The notes below the pieces were generated by a model, which made no database searches, was not told the origin of the DNA, and worked only from the letters and a program-made list of their open reading frames with translations. Source: Humisphaera borealis (GTDB taxonomy: Bacteria > Planctomycetota > Phycisphaerae > Tepidisphaerales > Tepidisphaeraceae). From it: a stretch of 64,000 nt of DNA. The DNA is taken from positions 310,001 to 374,000 of the forward strand of contig NZ_CP063458.1 of the NCBI RefSeq assembly GCF_015169395.1, in the 5' to 3' direction. Within the stretch, counting starts at the first letter, position 1. Every line of letters starts with the position of its first letter. The position numbers were made by a program, and so were the translations under genes. Positions 8,232 through 19,100 of the stretch are shown here, one piece after another.

Positions 8232-9227
8232 CTACCTCCCCTGAACGTGCCTGGCGAGGAATCCCCGCATCAAACCGGCGATCTCCGCTCCGTTGCTCTC
8301 GAGCGCGAAGTGCCCCGCGTCCAACAGGTGGAACTCCAGGTTCTTGAGATCTCGCTTGTACGGCTCGGCACCGGCGGCGGGGAAAATCTGGTCGTTCTTA
8401 CCCCAGACAATCAGCATCGGCGGCTGATGCTGCCGGAAGTAAGTCTGCCACGCCGGGTAGTTTGGCGGATTGCTACCATAGCTCAGGAAAAGGTCGAGTT
8501 GGATCTCATCGTTGCCAGGGCGGTCGAGCAGATATTGATCGGTGATCCATCCATCTGGACTCACGCGCTCGACTTCTTTAACGCCGTGTGTGTACTGCCA
8601 TCGGGTGGCTTCGAGCTTCAGGAACGGCCGCAGCGCGTCGCGATTTGCTTTCTCCGCAGGGTTGCTCCAGTAGGCCTTGATGGGTTTCCAGAAATCGTTG
8701 TCGAGGCCTTCTTCGTACGCGTTCCCATTCTGTACCACGATAGCGCTGACACGTTCCGGGTGGGCGGCGGCCAACCGATATCCGACCGGCGCACCGTAAT
8801 CCTGAACGTACAAGGCGTACTTCTTGAGCCCCAGCGTCTCCGTGAATTTCCCGATGACGCTCGCAAGGTTGTCGAACGTGTAGCCGAACTTCTCGCGCGA
8901 CGGCATGGAGCTATGTCCGAAGCCGGGATAGTCCGGCGCGATGACATGATACTTGTCGGCCAGTGCCGGAATGAGGTGACGAAACATCTGAGAGTTCGTC
9001 GGGAACCCGTGTAGGAGGAGGAGGACGGGTGCGTCGGCCGGACCGGCTTCCCGATAGAAGATGTCCAGGCCGTCGACTTTCACTGTGCGATGCAGCACCG
9101 CAGGCTGAGTGGTAAGCGCCAAGGGCGCGGGCCGCTCTTCGGCGGCGGGTGTGGGGACGGGAATCGAAACGACCACGGCAACCGAGGCGGCTGCCAGCAA
9201 TCCGAAAGCGGCAATACGTGCGAACAT
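8232..9227 (-). CDS. Exported alpha/beta hydrolase, epoxide hydrolase/haloalkane dehalogenase type
   Basis: 331 residues; the ATG at 9227 has AAGGAG 8 bp upstream and begins a signal peptide ([20 protein letters not shown], cleavage near PAA-EE). The alpha/beta-hydrolase fold is clear: HGFPTNS at 73-79 (oxyanion loop), DYPGFGHSS, and an aspartate nucleophile Asp143 in VQDYGAPVG. An aspartate rather than serine points to the epoxide-hydrolase/haloalkane-dehalogenase branch. The likely base is His306 in DAGHFALES. It is probably periplasmic. A TetR operator candidate lies about 75 bp upstream of its start and the TetR gene is the next gene upstream, so it is the likely regulated target. Confidence 0.85.
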   Translation of the reverse strand: MFARIAAFGLLAAASVAVVVSIPVPTPAAEERPAPLALTTQPAVLHRTVKVDGLDIFYREAGPADAPVLLLLHGFPTNSQMFRHLIPALADKYHVIAPDYPGFGHSSMPSREKFGYTFDNLASVIGKFTETLGLKKYALYVQDYGAPVGYRLAAAHPERVSAIVVQNGNAYEEGLDNDFWKPIKAYWSNPAEKANRDALRPFLKLEATRWQYTHGVKEVERVSPDGWITDQYLLDRPGNDEIQLDLFLSYGSNPPNYPAWQTYFRQHQPPMLIVWGKNDQIFPAAGAEPYKRDLKNLEFHLLDAGHFALESNGAEIAGLMRGFLARHVQGR

Positions 9228-9301
9228 GGTGAAACTCCTTTGGAGGGAATTGGTTGGAGTCCGGGTCCGGGCGTCCCTCGAATACAGCCCGGGTGGAATA
9301 A

Positions 9302-9315
9302 ACAGACAGGTCTGT
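9302..9315. promoter_or_regulatory. Candidate TetR operator in front of the hydrolase
   Basis: ACAGAC-AG-GTCTGT: 6-bp arms with a 2-bp centre, embedded in a longer AGACAG/CTGTCT context. The same 14-bp site, in the opposite orientation, lies 12 bp upstream of the TetR gene at 9929-9942. Two identical palindromes in these two positions make them the likely binding sites of the neighbouring regulator. Confidence 0.75.
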
Positions 9316-9338
9316 CTATATTGGTTCAAATAAAAACG

Positions 9339-9917
9339 TCACGTGTGTGTGCTGTTCATAAGCCGCAAGGCCGCGTCCCTCGCGATGTCCGCCGACTCTG
9401 ACTCGCCCTGCATGTACGCTGACACGATCGCTCCATCGACCAACAGAGCGACCGCCGGGGCGGATTTGGCGGCGTCCTTCCCGACCGCGTCGGCGATCAG
9501 AGACTCTAGAAGTGAGCGGAATCGCACCTTGTGGTCGCGGGCGAATTGCGAACCGGGGTGTTTCGGGTCTGCGAGTTCGGCTGCGGCATTGATGAATGCG
9601 CACCCGCGAAAGCCCGGGCTGCCGAACCAATCCTTTAGAGCGGCGAAAAATGCGCGAAGCTTGTCCTTCGTCCGCCTGCCGTGCCGTTCCATTGCCGACC
9701 TCAGGAACGCTTCCACCAGAGCTTCCCGGTGCTTGAGCGCGGCGAGGATCAGATCATCTTTAGAAGCAAAGTGCTTGTAGAGACTCATCTTTGCCACGCC
9801 GGCCTCGGCAATGATGCGGTCGATGCCGACGGCCCGAACGCCGTCCTGGTAGAACAGTCGGTCGGCGGTCTCAAGGACGCGCTGACGGGCTTCGGATCGA
9901 GCAGCAGTTGGCGGCAT
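9339..9917 (-). CDS. TetR family transcriptional repressor
   Basis: 192 residues from the ATG at 9917. The N-terminal helix-turn-helix is typical: LETADRLFYQDGVRAVGID, then IIAEAGVAKMSLYKHFASKDDLI at about 34-56. The C-terminal ligand domain contains RGCAFINAAAEL, a motif common in the TetR_C_16/YcdC-like branch. It lies 111 bp upstream of the alpha/beta hydrolase on the same strand, with an identical palindrome in front of each gene. This suggests autorepression plus control of the hydrolase, with the ligand probably related to the hydrolase substrate (inference). Confidence 0.9.
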   Translation of the reverse strand: MPPTAARSEARQRVLETADRLFYQDGVRAVGIDRIIAEAGVAKMSLYKHFASKDDLILAALKHREALVEAFLRSAMERHGRRTKDKLRAFFAALKDWFGSPGFRGCAFINAAAELADPKHPGSQFARDHKVRFRSLLESLIADAVGKDAAKSAPAVALLVDGAIVSAYMQGESESADIARDAALRLMNSTHT

Positions 9918-9928
9918 GGGTGAACTAT

Positions 9929-9942
9929 ACAGACCTGTCTGT
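9929..9942. promoter_or_regulatory. Candidate TetR autoregulatory operator
   Basis: ACAGAC-CT-GTCTGT, 12 bp upstream of the TetR start codon; it is the reverse complement of the site at 9302-9315. It lies where a bound repressor would block the regulator's own promoter. Confidence 0.75.
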
Positions 9943-10083
9943 TTTAAGTCAAGCACGGTGTCGATTTCTCGGAAAACCGCGATCTGCAGGCACCTGGCAG
10001 CTTCCCGGACTTGGCACCCGACGACGAAACCGAGGCCAGAGCGAGGGGACAAACCTGGCAGCCGTGTCGAACCTGCGGGCTCG

Positions 10084-11310
10084 TTAGAGCCGGTGCCCCA
10101 TCTTTGCCTTCTTCGTCGCCAGATACTTCTCGTTGTGCTCGCCCGGCTCGACCCGGACCGGAACGTTTTCGACGATGCTCAGGCCGTACCCCTCCAGCCC
10201 GTGAATCTTCTTGGGGTTGTTGGTCATAATGCGGATCTTGCGGATGCCCAAATCGCGCAAAATCTGTGAGCCGATGCCGTAGTCGCGCTTGTCGACTGGC
10301 AGGCCCAGCCGCTCGTTGGCTTCGACGGTGTCGAGTCCCTGTTCCTGCAGCTTGTACGCGTGCAGCTTATTCACCAGGCCGATACCGCGGCCTTCCTGAC
10401 GCAGGTAGATCACCGCGCCTTTGCCTTCCTTCTCGATCATGGTCATCGCAGCCGAGAGCTGCGGGCCGCAGTCGCAACGCTGGCTGCCGAAGACGTCGCC
10501 AGTCAGGCATTCGCTGTGAACGCGGACGAGCACCGGCTCCTCGTGGACGATGGGCAGCCCGTCGGGGCCAAGCTCGCCGATGCCGCCCTTGCAGATCGCC
10601 AGGTGCGGCTGCGGATCGACGTGACTTTCGTACGCAATCAGCGTGAAGTCGCCCCAGTTGGTCGGCAGGACGACGGTTTCAACCCGCTTGACGAGTTGCT
10701 CTCGCTGCAGGCGGTAACTGATCAGGTCGGCAATGGTGCACATCTTCAGCCGGTGCTTCTGGCAGAAGACTTCAAGTTCCGGCCGACGGGCCATTTCGCC
10801 GTCGTCTCGCATGATCTCGCAGATCACAGCGGCGGGCTTCATGCCGGCGAGGCGGGCGAGGTCAACCGAGCCTTCGGTCTGCCCGGCGCGAACCAGCACG
10901 CCGCCGTCACGGGCACGCAAGGGGTTAATGTGCCCGGGTCGGAGCAGATCTTGCGGCTGGGCGTCGTCGGCGATGCAGACGGCGATCGTCGCCGCCCGAT
11001 CCTTGGCTGATACGCCCGTGCTGACGCCGAACTTCGGATGCGCATCGACCGTGACAGTAAACGCCGTTCCCATCTGTGCGGTGTTGATGTGTGTTTGGGG
11101 ATGAAGGCGCAGCTTATCGCACTGGCTGACTTCGAGGCTGACGCAGATAACGCCGCGGGCTTCCTTGAGCATGAAGTTGACAGCCTCGGGCGTCACCTTC
11201 TCGGCGGCGTAGACGATATCGCCTTCGTTTTCGCGGTCTTCGTCGTCAACGAGGACGATGGGTTTGCCTTGACGCAATTCTTCGAGGATCTCGGGGATGG
11301 GAGCGAACAT
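10084..11310 (-). CDS. ribBA: Bifunctional RibBA: DHBP synthase / GTP cyclohydrolase II
   Basis: 408 residues. The N-terminal half makes 3,4-dihydroxy-2-butanone 4-phosphate from ribulose 5-phosphate (DDEDRENEGD at 22-31, RPGHINPLRA with His127). The C-terminal half opens GTP for riboflavin synthesis and has the zinc cysteines C268, C279 and C281 (ECLTG, RCDCG) and RQEGRGIGLVNKLHAY. One oddity: the second conserved histidine region of the synthase, normally GHTEA, reads RAGQTEGSVDL with Gln at 144. No FMN riboswitch was recognised upstream. It is monocistronic, divergent from the DUF1080 gene. Confidence 0.95.
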   Translation of the reverse strand: MFAPIPEILEELRQGKPIVLVDDEDRENEGDIVYAAEKVTPEAVNFMLKEARGVICVSLEVSQCDKLRLHPQTHINTAQMGTAFTVTVDAHPKFGVSTGVSAKDRAATIAVCIADDAQPQDLLRPGHINPLRARDGGVLVRAGQTEGSVDLARLAGMKPAAVICEIMRDDGEMARRPELEVFCQKHRLKMCTIADLISYRLQREQLVKRVETVVLPTNWGDFTLIAYESHVDPQPHLAICKGGIGELGPDGLPIVHEEPVLVRVHSECLTGDVFGSQRCDCGPQLSAAMTMIEKEGKGAVIYLRQEGRGIGLVNKLHAYKLQEQGLDTVEANERLGLPVDKRDYGIGSQILRDLGIRKIRIMTNNPKKIHGLEGYGLSIVENVPVRVEPGEHNEKYLATKKAKMGHRL

Positions 11311-11488
11311 AGGTCGGCTGATTGTAGTCGATCCGGGTGGCGAACGCGTTCCTCGCCGGAAATGCAGGGATTGCCGCGGAGCGACGGAGCGCTACTCGAC
11401 TTCAACGGCTCGACGAACGCCGATTCGAACAAATCGCCCGGCCGGCTGTAAGTACTGGTACCACCTCGGTTGCAACTCGAGTTTCGCT

Positions 11489-12229
11489 ATGAGAAAGACA
11501 ATACAGACGACCTTCGCCCTGATGTTGACCGCCGGTCTGGCCGTAGCATTCGCCCGAGCGGCCGAACCCGTCGCCAAGACCGAGTCCAAAGCTGCTCCCA
11601 ACACCCTGACAGACCAGGAAAAGAAGGACGGCTGGCAGTTGCTGTTCGACGGCAAGACCACCACCGGCTGGCGGCGGTTGGGATTCGATTCGGTCCCCGA
11701 AGGACCGTGGATCGTGAAAGACGGTGCACTGGTTCACCAGAGCGGCAAGGGCGGCGGCAACGACATCATCTACGACAAGCAGTTTGAGAACTTCGAACTG
11801 GCGTGGGAATGGATCGTGCCCAAGAAGAACGGCAACTCGGGCATCAAGTACCGCGTGCTGGAAACCAAGGGCAAGAACGGCGCCTTCGGTCCCGAGTACC
11901 AGATGATGAATGACCCCGGTGTGACGGATAAGCACTCGACGGCGTCGCTCTACGATATGCTCCCGCCGGTCAATGCCAGGCTCGCGCCGGAAGGGCAATG
12001 GAACCAGTCGCGGGTCGTTATCCGTGGCAACAAGGGAGAACACTGGCTCAACGGCCAGAAAACGGTCGAGTTTGAGTTCTGGAACGAACCGTTCAACGAG
12101 GCGCTCGCCAAGAGTAAGTTCAAAGGCAAGGAATGGGGCAAGCAGGCCAAGGGATACATCGCGCTCACCGATCACGGCGATGAGGCGATGTTCCGCAGCA
12201 TCAAGATTCGGGAACTGCCGGCGAAGTAG
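11489..12229 (+). CDS. Secreted DUF1080 (3-keto-disaccharide hydrolase-like) protein
   Basis: 246 residues from the ATG at 11489, which begins a signal peptide (MRKTIQTTFALMLTAGLAVA, cleavage near ARA-AE). The DUF1080 concanavalin-like fold is shown by DGWQLLFDGKTTTGWR, WEWIVPKKNGNSGIKYR, GPEYQMMND, HWLNGQKTVEFE and the closing YIALTDHGDEAMFRSIKIREL. The family is greatly expanded in Planctomycetes and Verrucomicrobia and includes 3-keto-glucoside hydrolases. It is probably periplasmic. It lies 81 bp upstream of the cytochrome/DUF1549/DUF1553 gene on the same strand. Confidence 0.9.
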   Translation: MRKTIQTTFALMLTAGLAVAFARAAEPVAKTESKAAPNTLTDQEKKDGWQLLFDGKTTTGWRRLGFDSVPEGPWIVKDGALVHQSGKGGGNDIIYDKQFENFELAWEWIVPKKNGNSGIKYRVLETKGKNGAFGPEYQMMNDPGVTDKHSTASLYDMLPPVNARLAPEGQWNQSRVVIRGNKGEHWLNGQKTVEFEFWNEPFNEALAKSKFKGKEWGKQAKGYIALTDHGDEAMFRSIKIRELPAK

Positions 12230-12310
12230 GATCGACGACCAGACACGTCCGAGTGATCGAGCGTTTTAACGGGCATGCGTTCCTGCCCCTGCCATTCTAT
12301 CGGCGGTAAC

Positions 12311-14665
12311 GTGACGCAAGATGTCCGAGCCATCCTTCTTGTCCTGGCCGCGATTGCAGCGGCAAGTATCGCAACGCGCGCCGGTGCCGTTCCGGTCTCG
12401 CCAGCCGACCGCGCCTTTTTCGAGAACCGCGTTCGACCCGTTCTGGTGAAGCACTGTTACGAATGCCATTCCGCAGGGGCGAAGAAGGTGGGCGGCAAGT
12501 TGCTGCTGGATACGCCGGAGGGAATGCGAAAGGGCGGCGAGTCGGGCGCACTCCTGGAAGCCGGAAACCCGGACAAGAGCCTGCTGATTCACGCCCTGCG
12601 ATACGACGGAACCGAGATGCCGCCGAGCAAGCCACTGCCTGCCGCGGTGGTCAACGACTTCGCGGATTGGGTAAAGCGTGGAGCGCCCGACCCGCGTGGC
12701 GTTGTACCGGCTGCGACAACCCGCTCCGGCGAGGCGGAGAAGGGCGAAGTCTTCTGGTCGCTTCGGCCTGTCTCCAGTCCCGTGCCGCCGGATGTACAAG
12801 ACAACGCTTGGCCGCGCGACCCGATCGACCGCTTCGTCATGGCGCGACTCGAATCATCCGGCTTGAAGCCCGCGAAAGACGCCAATCCTCAGGCGCTGGT
12901 CCGGCGCATCTACATCGACCTGATCGGCCTGCCGCCGACCTCGGACCAGTTCTCGCGTTTTGTCACCGACTACCAGCGAGACTCCGGAAAGGCCGTCGAG
13001 CGGCTGGTCGATGAGCTGCTGGCAAGCCCTCACTTCGGCGAACGGTGGGGCCGGCACTGGCTCGATGTCGCGCGGTTTGGCGAATCCAATGGCAACGACG
13101 GTCTGGGCCGCAATCCTACCTTTCCGCACGCCTGGCGCTACCGCGACTACGTGATCGCCGCTTTCAACAGCGACACCCCCTACGATCGTTTTCTGACAGA
13201 ACAGATTGCCGGTGATTTGCTGCCGGCCGACTCCGACGTACAACGCGACCGAAACCGGATCGCGACCGGCTTCCTGGCGCTGGGATCGAAACCCGCCAAG
13301 GCGATGAACGCTAATTTCGACATGGACGTGGTCGCCGACCAGATCGACGTCATCGGACGTGGCATCATGGGCCTGAGCGTCGCATGCGCGCGCTGCCACG
13401 ATCACAAGTTCGATCCCATTCCGACGCGCGACTATTACGCGCTCGCTGGCTTTTTCACGAGCACCGAGACGCTGTGGGGGATCGCCGGGAACGAGGCGCT
13501 GACGGCCCCCGCGACCGACCTACATGTGCTCAAAACGCCTGCCGTGGTTCCGCCACCCAAGGAGTTTGTCGAGACCGTGGTCACGCTGGAATCGAATACG
13601 GGTAAGCCCAAAGCGATACCGAAGCCGAAGTGGGCCCCGGGGACGCCGCTGGCGATGGGCGTCCGCGATCGGCCCAAACCGGCGGACTGCAAGATCAACA
13701 TCAAAGGGGAATCGAACAAGCTCGGCGAAAGCGTGCCTCGCGGCTTCCTCTCGGCTGTCGAGGGGGACCGGCCCTCCGCCGCCATCGATGCCAGCCAGAG
13801 CGGCCGCGTCCAGTTGGCCCAATGGCTGACGCGCGGCGACCATCCGCTGACCGCCCGCGTGATGGTCAATCGTGTGTGGCTACACCTGTTCGGCGAGGGA
13901 CTCGTCCGCACTCCCGACGATTTCGGCCTGTATGGCGAAGCGCCGACCCATCCGGAATTGCTCGATCACCTGGCCGGACGGTTCGTTCGGGACGGCTGGT
14001 CAGTCAAGCGGCTGGTTCGCGGGATTGTCCTGAGTCGGACCTATCAACTTTCCTGCGAGGCTGACGCTGCAACGGTTCGGGCCGATGCACAGAACCTGCT
14101 GCTCGCCCGGCACAAGCGCCGCCGACTCGACGCCGAATCGCTTCGCGACGCGATGCTGAGCGTCAGCGGGCAGTTGGAAACCAAGCCGGCCGAAGGGTCC
14201 CTCGTCCGACACCGCGACATCCTGATTAATCTGGCGGGCAGCCTGCATCAGCCGAGCGTTCACCGCAGCGTCTATCTCTGCTATCTGCGCAGTTCGCCGC
14301 CGCCGGAACTGGCCGCATTTGATCTGCCGGAGTTCACATCGGTGACCGGCCAGCGCGACGTCAGCACGATTCCCAGCCAGGCATTACACCTCTACAACAG
14401 CCCGTTCGTGATCGAGCAGGCCGCGGCATTCGCCCGGCTACTGTCAGGTGAATCGGCGGATGCACGAGGCCGGGCAAAGCTGGCCTGGCAGCGCGCTTTC
14501 CACCGAGATCCTGGCGCAGAGGAACTGGAGCAGGCGGTCCGTTTCGTAGAGATGACCGCCACTGGCCCGGCGACGCCTTCGAACGGTCAGGTTTCGGAGC
14601 AGAAGGCCTGGGCGGCGCTTTGCCAGGTGCTGCTGGCGGCGAATGAGTTCCGGTACGTTGATTGA
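12311..14665 (+). CDS. Planctomycete cytochrome C / DUF1549 / DUF1553 protein
   Basis: 784 residues from the GTG at 12311, chosen because it puts a hydrophobic export signal at the N-terminus; an ATG at 12275 is the alternative. Domains in order: a PSCyt1-type haem domain with C49-Y-E-C52-H53; DUF1549 from about 150, including [13 protein letters not shown] and a second CXXCH (C359-A-R-C362-H363) in the family motif [18 protein letters not shown]; and C-terminal DUF1553 with [22 protein letters not shown] and FNLPEFTSV-like segments. It is predicted to be periplasmic. In Planctomycetes these proteins are paired with DUF1501 proteins, as here (45-bp gap). The biochemical role is not established. 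Confidence 0.92.
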   Translation: MTQDVRAILLVLAAIAAASIATRAGAVPVSPADRAFFENRVRPVLVKHCYECHSAGAKKVGGKLLLDTPEGMRKGGESGALLEAGNPDKSLLIHALRYDGTEMPPSKPLPAAVVNDFADWVKRGAPDPRGVVPAATTRSGEAEKGEVFWSLRPVSSPVPPDVQDNAWPRDPIDRFVMARLESSGLKPAKDANPQALVRRIYIDLIGLPPTSDQFSRFVTDYQRDSGKAVERLVDELLASPHFGERWGRHWLDVARFGESNGNDGLGRNPTFPHAWRYRDYVIAAFNSDTPYDRFLTEQIAGDLLPADSDVQRDRNRIATGFLALGSKPAKAMNANFDMDVVADQIDVIGRGIMGLSVACARCHDHKFDPIPTRDYYALAGFFTSTETLWGIAGNEALTAPATDLHVLKTPAVVPPPKEFVETVVTLESNTGKPKAIPKPKWAPGTPLAMGVRDRPKPADCKINIKGESNKLGESVPRGFLSAVEGDRPSAAIDASQSGRVQLAQWLTRGDHPLTARVMVNRVWLHLFGEGLVRTPDDFGLYGEAPTHPELLDHLAGRFVRDGWSVKRLVRGIVLSRTYQLSCEADAATVRADAQNLLLARHKRRRLDAESLRDAMLSVSGQLETKPAEGSLVRHRDILINLAGSLHQPSVHRSVYLCYLRSSPPPELAAFDLPEFTSVTGQRDVSTIPSQALHLYNSPFVIEQAAAFARLLSGESADARGRAKLAWQRAFHRDPGAEELEQAVRFVEMTATGPATPSNGQVSEQKAWAALCQVLLAANEFRYVD

Positions 14666-14710
14666 CGCGATCAAGGCGTTCGAACGGACGCTGAATCTGG
14701 AGATCCACGA

Positions 14711-16069
14711 ATGCACCACTCACGACGCAGTCTGCTGCAATCGCTCTCCTGCGGGTTCGGTTACCTGGCATTGCAGGGACTTTGCGGCAGGGCGGCGCAG
14801 GGTGTTGCTGCTGCGACAGCAACGGACCTGTCGCAGCGCGTTTCGCCAATCGCGGCCCGCGCCAAGCGGGTGATCTTCCTCTGTATGGCCGGCGGTCCGG
14901 CGCAGATGGACACCTTCGATTACAAGCCGCAGACCGGAAAGAAGCCCCATCCCGGATCAGTGACTGAGTTCAAACAGCGCGGCCAGAGCGGTCTGTGGGT
15001 ATCGGAGTTGCTACCCGAAACGGCGCGATACGCCGACGAGCTTTGCGTCATCAACGGCATGAATGCCGACACGGGGATTCACGCCCAGTCCTTCCTGCAG
15101 TTGCATACCGGCGACCGGCTTCGGCCGCGGCCGAGCCTGGGATCGTGGGTCAGCTACGGACTGGGCACGCAGAACCAGAACCTGCCGGGGTTCATCAGCC
15201 TCAACACATCCAAGACGTCGGTCTACTCCAGCGCATTCTTGCCGTCGATCTACAGCGGTACGCCGATCGGCGTGAACGGCGAGGACATGGGAAAGGCCAC
15301 CATCGCCAATGTCGCCAGTTCGCACCTTCCGCCAGACGTCAAAAGGCAGCAGGTTGACCTGATTCAGTCGATGAACCGCGAGCATCTGGCGCATCGACCG
15401 GGTGACGCGGAACTCGACAGCGTCATCCAGTCGATGGAACTGGGCTATCGCATGCAGTCCGAAGCGCCGGGCCTGCTCGATCTGGGCAATGAGTCGCAGG
15501 CGACGCTCGACAGCTATGGTATCGGCCGGGAGAAGGAGTCCGTCGGAACCTGCAAGAGATCCGATTTCGGCCGGCAGTGCCTGCTTGCCCGGCGGTTCGC
15601 CGAGGCGGGCGTGCGCTTCATCGAGGTGTGCCACGGTAGTTGGGACCAGCACAAGAACCACCGGCGCGATCTCAAGGCCAACTGCGAAGCGACGGATCAG
15701 CCGATCGCCGCGCTCCTGGGTGATCTGCGACAGCGTGGCCTGCTCGATGACACGCTCGTCGTCTGGGGCGGCGAGTTCGGCCGGCCTGGCCTGACGCCCG
15801 GAGACGGCAAGGACGAGACCGACCACAACTATCGCGGCTTCACGTTCTGGCTGGCAGGCGGGGGCGTGAAGCGGGGGTACGTTCACGGCAAAACCGACCC
15901 TACCGGAACCCAGGCTGTCGATGGCAAGGTGCACTTTCGCGACCTGCACGCGACGATTCTTCACCTGATGGGCCTGCCCCCCAACGACCTGACCTTCTGG
16001 CACGCCGGCCGCAATCACCGCCTGACCGGCCCCGAAGGTGGGAAGGTCGTCCACGAACTCTTCGCCTGA
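14711..16069 (+). CDS. DUF1501 protein (alkaline-phosphatase-superfamily-like), Tat-type signal
   Basis: 452 residues; GGAG lies 8 bp upstream of the ATG. The N-terminus [20 protein letters not shown] resembles a Tat-type signal with an RR motif. DUF1501 signatures are [58 protein letters not shown] and [12 protein letters not shown]. The family is a sulfatase/phosphatase-fold relative exported with its neighbouring cytochrome/DUF1549/DUF1553 protein. The DUF1080, cytochrome and DUF1501 genes form one likely transcription unit. Confidence 0.92.
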   Translation: MHHSRRSLLQSLSCGFGYLALQGLCGRAAQGVAAATATDLSQRVSPIAARAKRVIFLCMAGGPAQMDTFDYKPQTGKKPHPGSVTEFKQRGQSGLWVSELLPETARYADELCVINGMNADTGIHAQSFLQLHTGDRLRPRPSLGSWVSYGLGTQNQNLPGFISLNTSKTSVYSSAFLPSIYSGTPIGVNGEDMGKATIANVASSHLPPDVKRQQVDLIQSMNREHLAHRPGDAELDSVIQSMELGYRMQSEAPGLLDLGNESQATLDSYGIGREKESVGTCKRSDFGRQCLLARRFAEAGVRFIEVCHGSWDQHKNHRRDLKANCEATDQPIAALLGDLRQRGLLDDTLVVWGGEFGRPGLTPGDGKDETDHNYRGFTFWLAGGGVKRGYVHGKTDPTGTQAVDGKVHFRDLHATILHLMGLPPNDLTFWHAGRNHRLTGPEGGKVVHELFA

Positions 16070-16115
16070 TTTCTGGCACTCGCAAGCGAGTACCCTGTCT
16101 GTGCGACGTCTGCCA

Positions 16116-19100
16116 TCAGGTCGGGTTTGGCGTAGGCCCGAACGTGTCGGCCGACGACTTCTTCCCCTTGCGCTGGGTCAGGCGAACGAGCTGAAAGCCG
16201 ATCCAGATGACCACCATGCACGGCACGATCACCACCAGGCCGAAGATCACCCACTGCAACACCTTGAACAGCCCGGTGAGCGCGCCGCTCATGCCTTCAC
16301 GGAGCGATTCGCCGAACCCTTTCTCCGATGCCACCGTCGCCGGCGTGGCGTAGGTGATTTCAACCCGCGACCGCGACAGCAAGCCTTCCGGGATGTTCTC
16401 GTTCTGACGGCTCTGGTTGGCCGTCACCTCACCTTGGCTGCGGACGCTGGTGATAAGCTGCCCGATCGCCGCCAGCGGCACATCGACGACGACGCGAGCA
16501 CCGTCTTTGCGATCCTGGCGGGCGCGTTCGGCTTCGATCTTCCGCCCGCCCGCCGCGATCGCCGCCGCCTCAAGGTCGCCGATCGCCTTGTCGATGTTCG
16601 AGGTCTCCACGGTCAGCTGGAATACCTGCCGCGGCGGTTGCTGGCCTGCCTCCTTCACCGACAAGCTGTAACGAATCTTGGTGTCGACCGTTCCTTGCGT
16701 ATCCTGCGACCGCTCGATCGAGCGATTGAACACGTCCGTGTTTTCCGACAGGACCTGCTCGATGATCTCCCGGTCCGACCGGTTGATCACGAACACCAGC
16801 GAACCGGTAATGTCCGTCCGGTTTTGCACCGAGAGCTGCGAACTAACGACCAGGGCATCGGTGATCCGCAGGGCATCGACGAGCTTGTTGTACCGGTCTT
16901 TCGCCGACGGCGCGACGACCACCATGCTGTGCGACTCCCGCGGCTGAAGCGTGCGTTCGTCGACCACCGTCACGATATAGCCGATCTTGTTCTCGACCGT
17001 CATCGGCCCGTCGGGCAGACGGGCAGTCGCGCGGCTGGTGGTCAGGCCGGCGTCCTTCATCGCCTGTTCGAACTTGGTCGCGTTGTCGCGCGGCGTCGCG
17101 AATCGCAACGTCCCGTTCGGGTTGGCACGGTCGGCGAGGTTCAGGTTCGAACCCACCACCCGTGCCCCCGCGTCCTTTGCCGCCCGAACGAGCTTGTCGA
17201 ACGTGTCCTGCACCGTCCGCGTGGCGACCGTTGCGTTGATCGTTTCCCGCGGCGACAGGCGGATTTCATCCACCAGGCCGATCGACAGGCGAATCTTCGA
17301 ATCCACCGTCGTTTCGGTGTCGTTTGAGCGGACGGCACTGCGGGAGATAATCGCCCCGGACTCACGCAGTACGCCTTCGACCGTGGACCACTTCTCCCGT
17401 GATGTTTCGAACTCGAGCTGCCCGGTGATGTTGTTGGCGTCCTGCTCATTCAGTTGCGAGGTCACGACCCGGCCGCCGGCGTTGGTCGCGGCGTCGAGCA
17501 GCTTGCGGAAGGCCGTCGGGACATCCGCTGCCGCGACCTGTAGCGTCGTCGTCTCTCGTGCTGGGACCTGCGACAGCGACATGATCTGCAGCGAGAAACC
17601 GCGTTTGGCCTCGGTCGTGTTCTGCGTATCGGGGTTGATTGCGACATCCATCCGCATGACATCAACGCCGGCGCGAACCGCGCCCAGCAGCACGTCGGCC
17701 TTGTCCGCCTGCACCTGAAAGACGATCGTTCCCGACGTCTGGTCGGCCCGCGGGCGGTTGAGCTGTGACGTCTTGATCGTCCCGCCTGACGACTTCACTT
17801 GTTCCAGGATCAGCTTGTAGGTTGCTTCGACATCCTGGGCGGCGAGGTTGAGCGTGGTCGTCTGCCGCGGCTCGATGTTCGCCAGGTTGTAGATGTGGAT
17901 CTCGAACTGCGTCTCGCGCTTCTCAACACGCAGGCCGGCCACGATCGGGCCGCTGCCGCCTTCGGTCGCGGTCTTGCGGCTGATATCCAGCCGCGCCAGC
18001 TTGCCGAGCTGCTTGAGACGGTCGATCACTGGTCCGGCTGCGTCGGGGGAGACGCTCGCCTTAATCGTCGCCGAAAGCTGGCCGGCTTCGAGCTTCTTCA
18101 GGTCCGAATCGATCACCCGGCCTTTGGCCTGGTCGATCGCTTTAAGGACTTCCGATCGCACATTTTCGACGTCTTCGCTCTCGACGGCGGTATTGACCGT
18201 CTCGACTTCAAACGCCGCGGTAGGGGAGCGCACCTCGCGTTCCTGCAGTTCGACGACCAGCGTCGCCAGCGCGACGAGATTGTCGTAGTACTTGATCTCG
18301 CCCTGAAGCAGTTCGAGCTTTTCCCGCCAGACGCCGAGCTGCTTCTCGGCCTCGAGCAGGTCCTTCACTTCGCCGCCCTTGGCGATGATGTCGAGCAGGC
18401 GTTTTTCCATCGCCAGCGCGGCACGAAGCTGCGAGGCGATGTCGGTGTATCGCTTGGTGACGTCCTCGGCACCGATGCGCTGGTTTTTCAGGTCGCCCAT
18501 GCCGCGGAGCTTGAGCACGAGCGTGTCGAGCCGTTCCGGCGGAACGCGGACCGTGACCGACCCGCGGACCTTGCCGTTGGGAAGCTTGTCGGAAGAGGTC
18601 GTCGCGACATATCCGCCTTCCTCGGTGACAAGCTTGCTCACCTGGACGAGGGCGCTATCGAAGCTGTCGACCTCGAAATTGACGACGCCGTTGCGGATGA
18701 TCTTGCGTACCTGCACCTCCGGCGGCGGGACTTCGGCAGGCGCGGGGGCGACGGGTTTGGGAGCCGGTGTTGCCGGGGCCTTCTCCTGCGCAGCCGAGGC
18801 AGTCTCCTTCTTGTCTGCATCAAAGAACAGATTCGTAGTGTCCGACAGAACCTTCGCCCGGTCACCGTTGGTGCTTCCAGATTTCTTGTCGCCACCCTTC
18901 GCTTCGCCGTCGATATCGGCCACTTCGACCTGGTCGCCGAGGGTGAGTGTCCCATTGCCGTTCTTGCCGAAGCCAAGGCCGCGTTTCGATACCGGCCCGT
19001 CGGCGGCGAGCCCTTCGGTCACCTTCTGAACATCCGCGAGTGATTTGAGCTGGTCCTTACGGCCGTCCTTCAGCTTTTCGATCTCGCTTTCAACCCCGGC

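Noticed and set aside
11311-11488. FMN riboswitch upstream of ribBA
   Set aside because: The leader was read on the minus strand; the conserved FMN-riboswitch core words (AGGGTGAA and related) were not seen.
16038-17327. Plus-strand open frame (429 codons) opposite the giant anti-sigma gene
   Set aside because: Arg/His/Asp-rich mirror frame without domains; the minus-strand repeats are periodic and domain-bearing.
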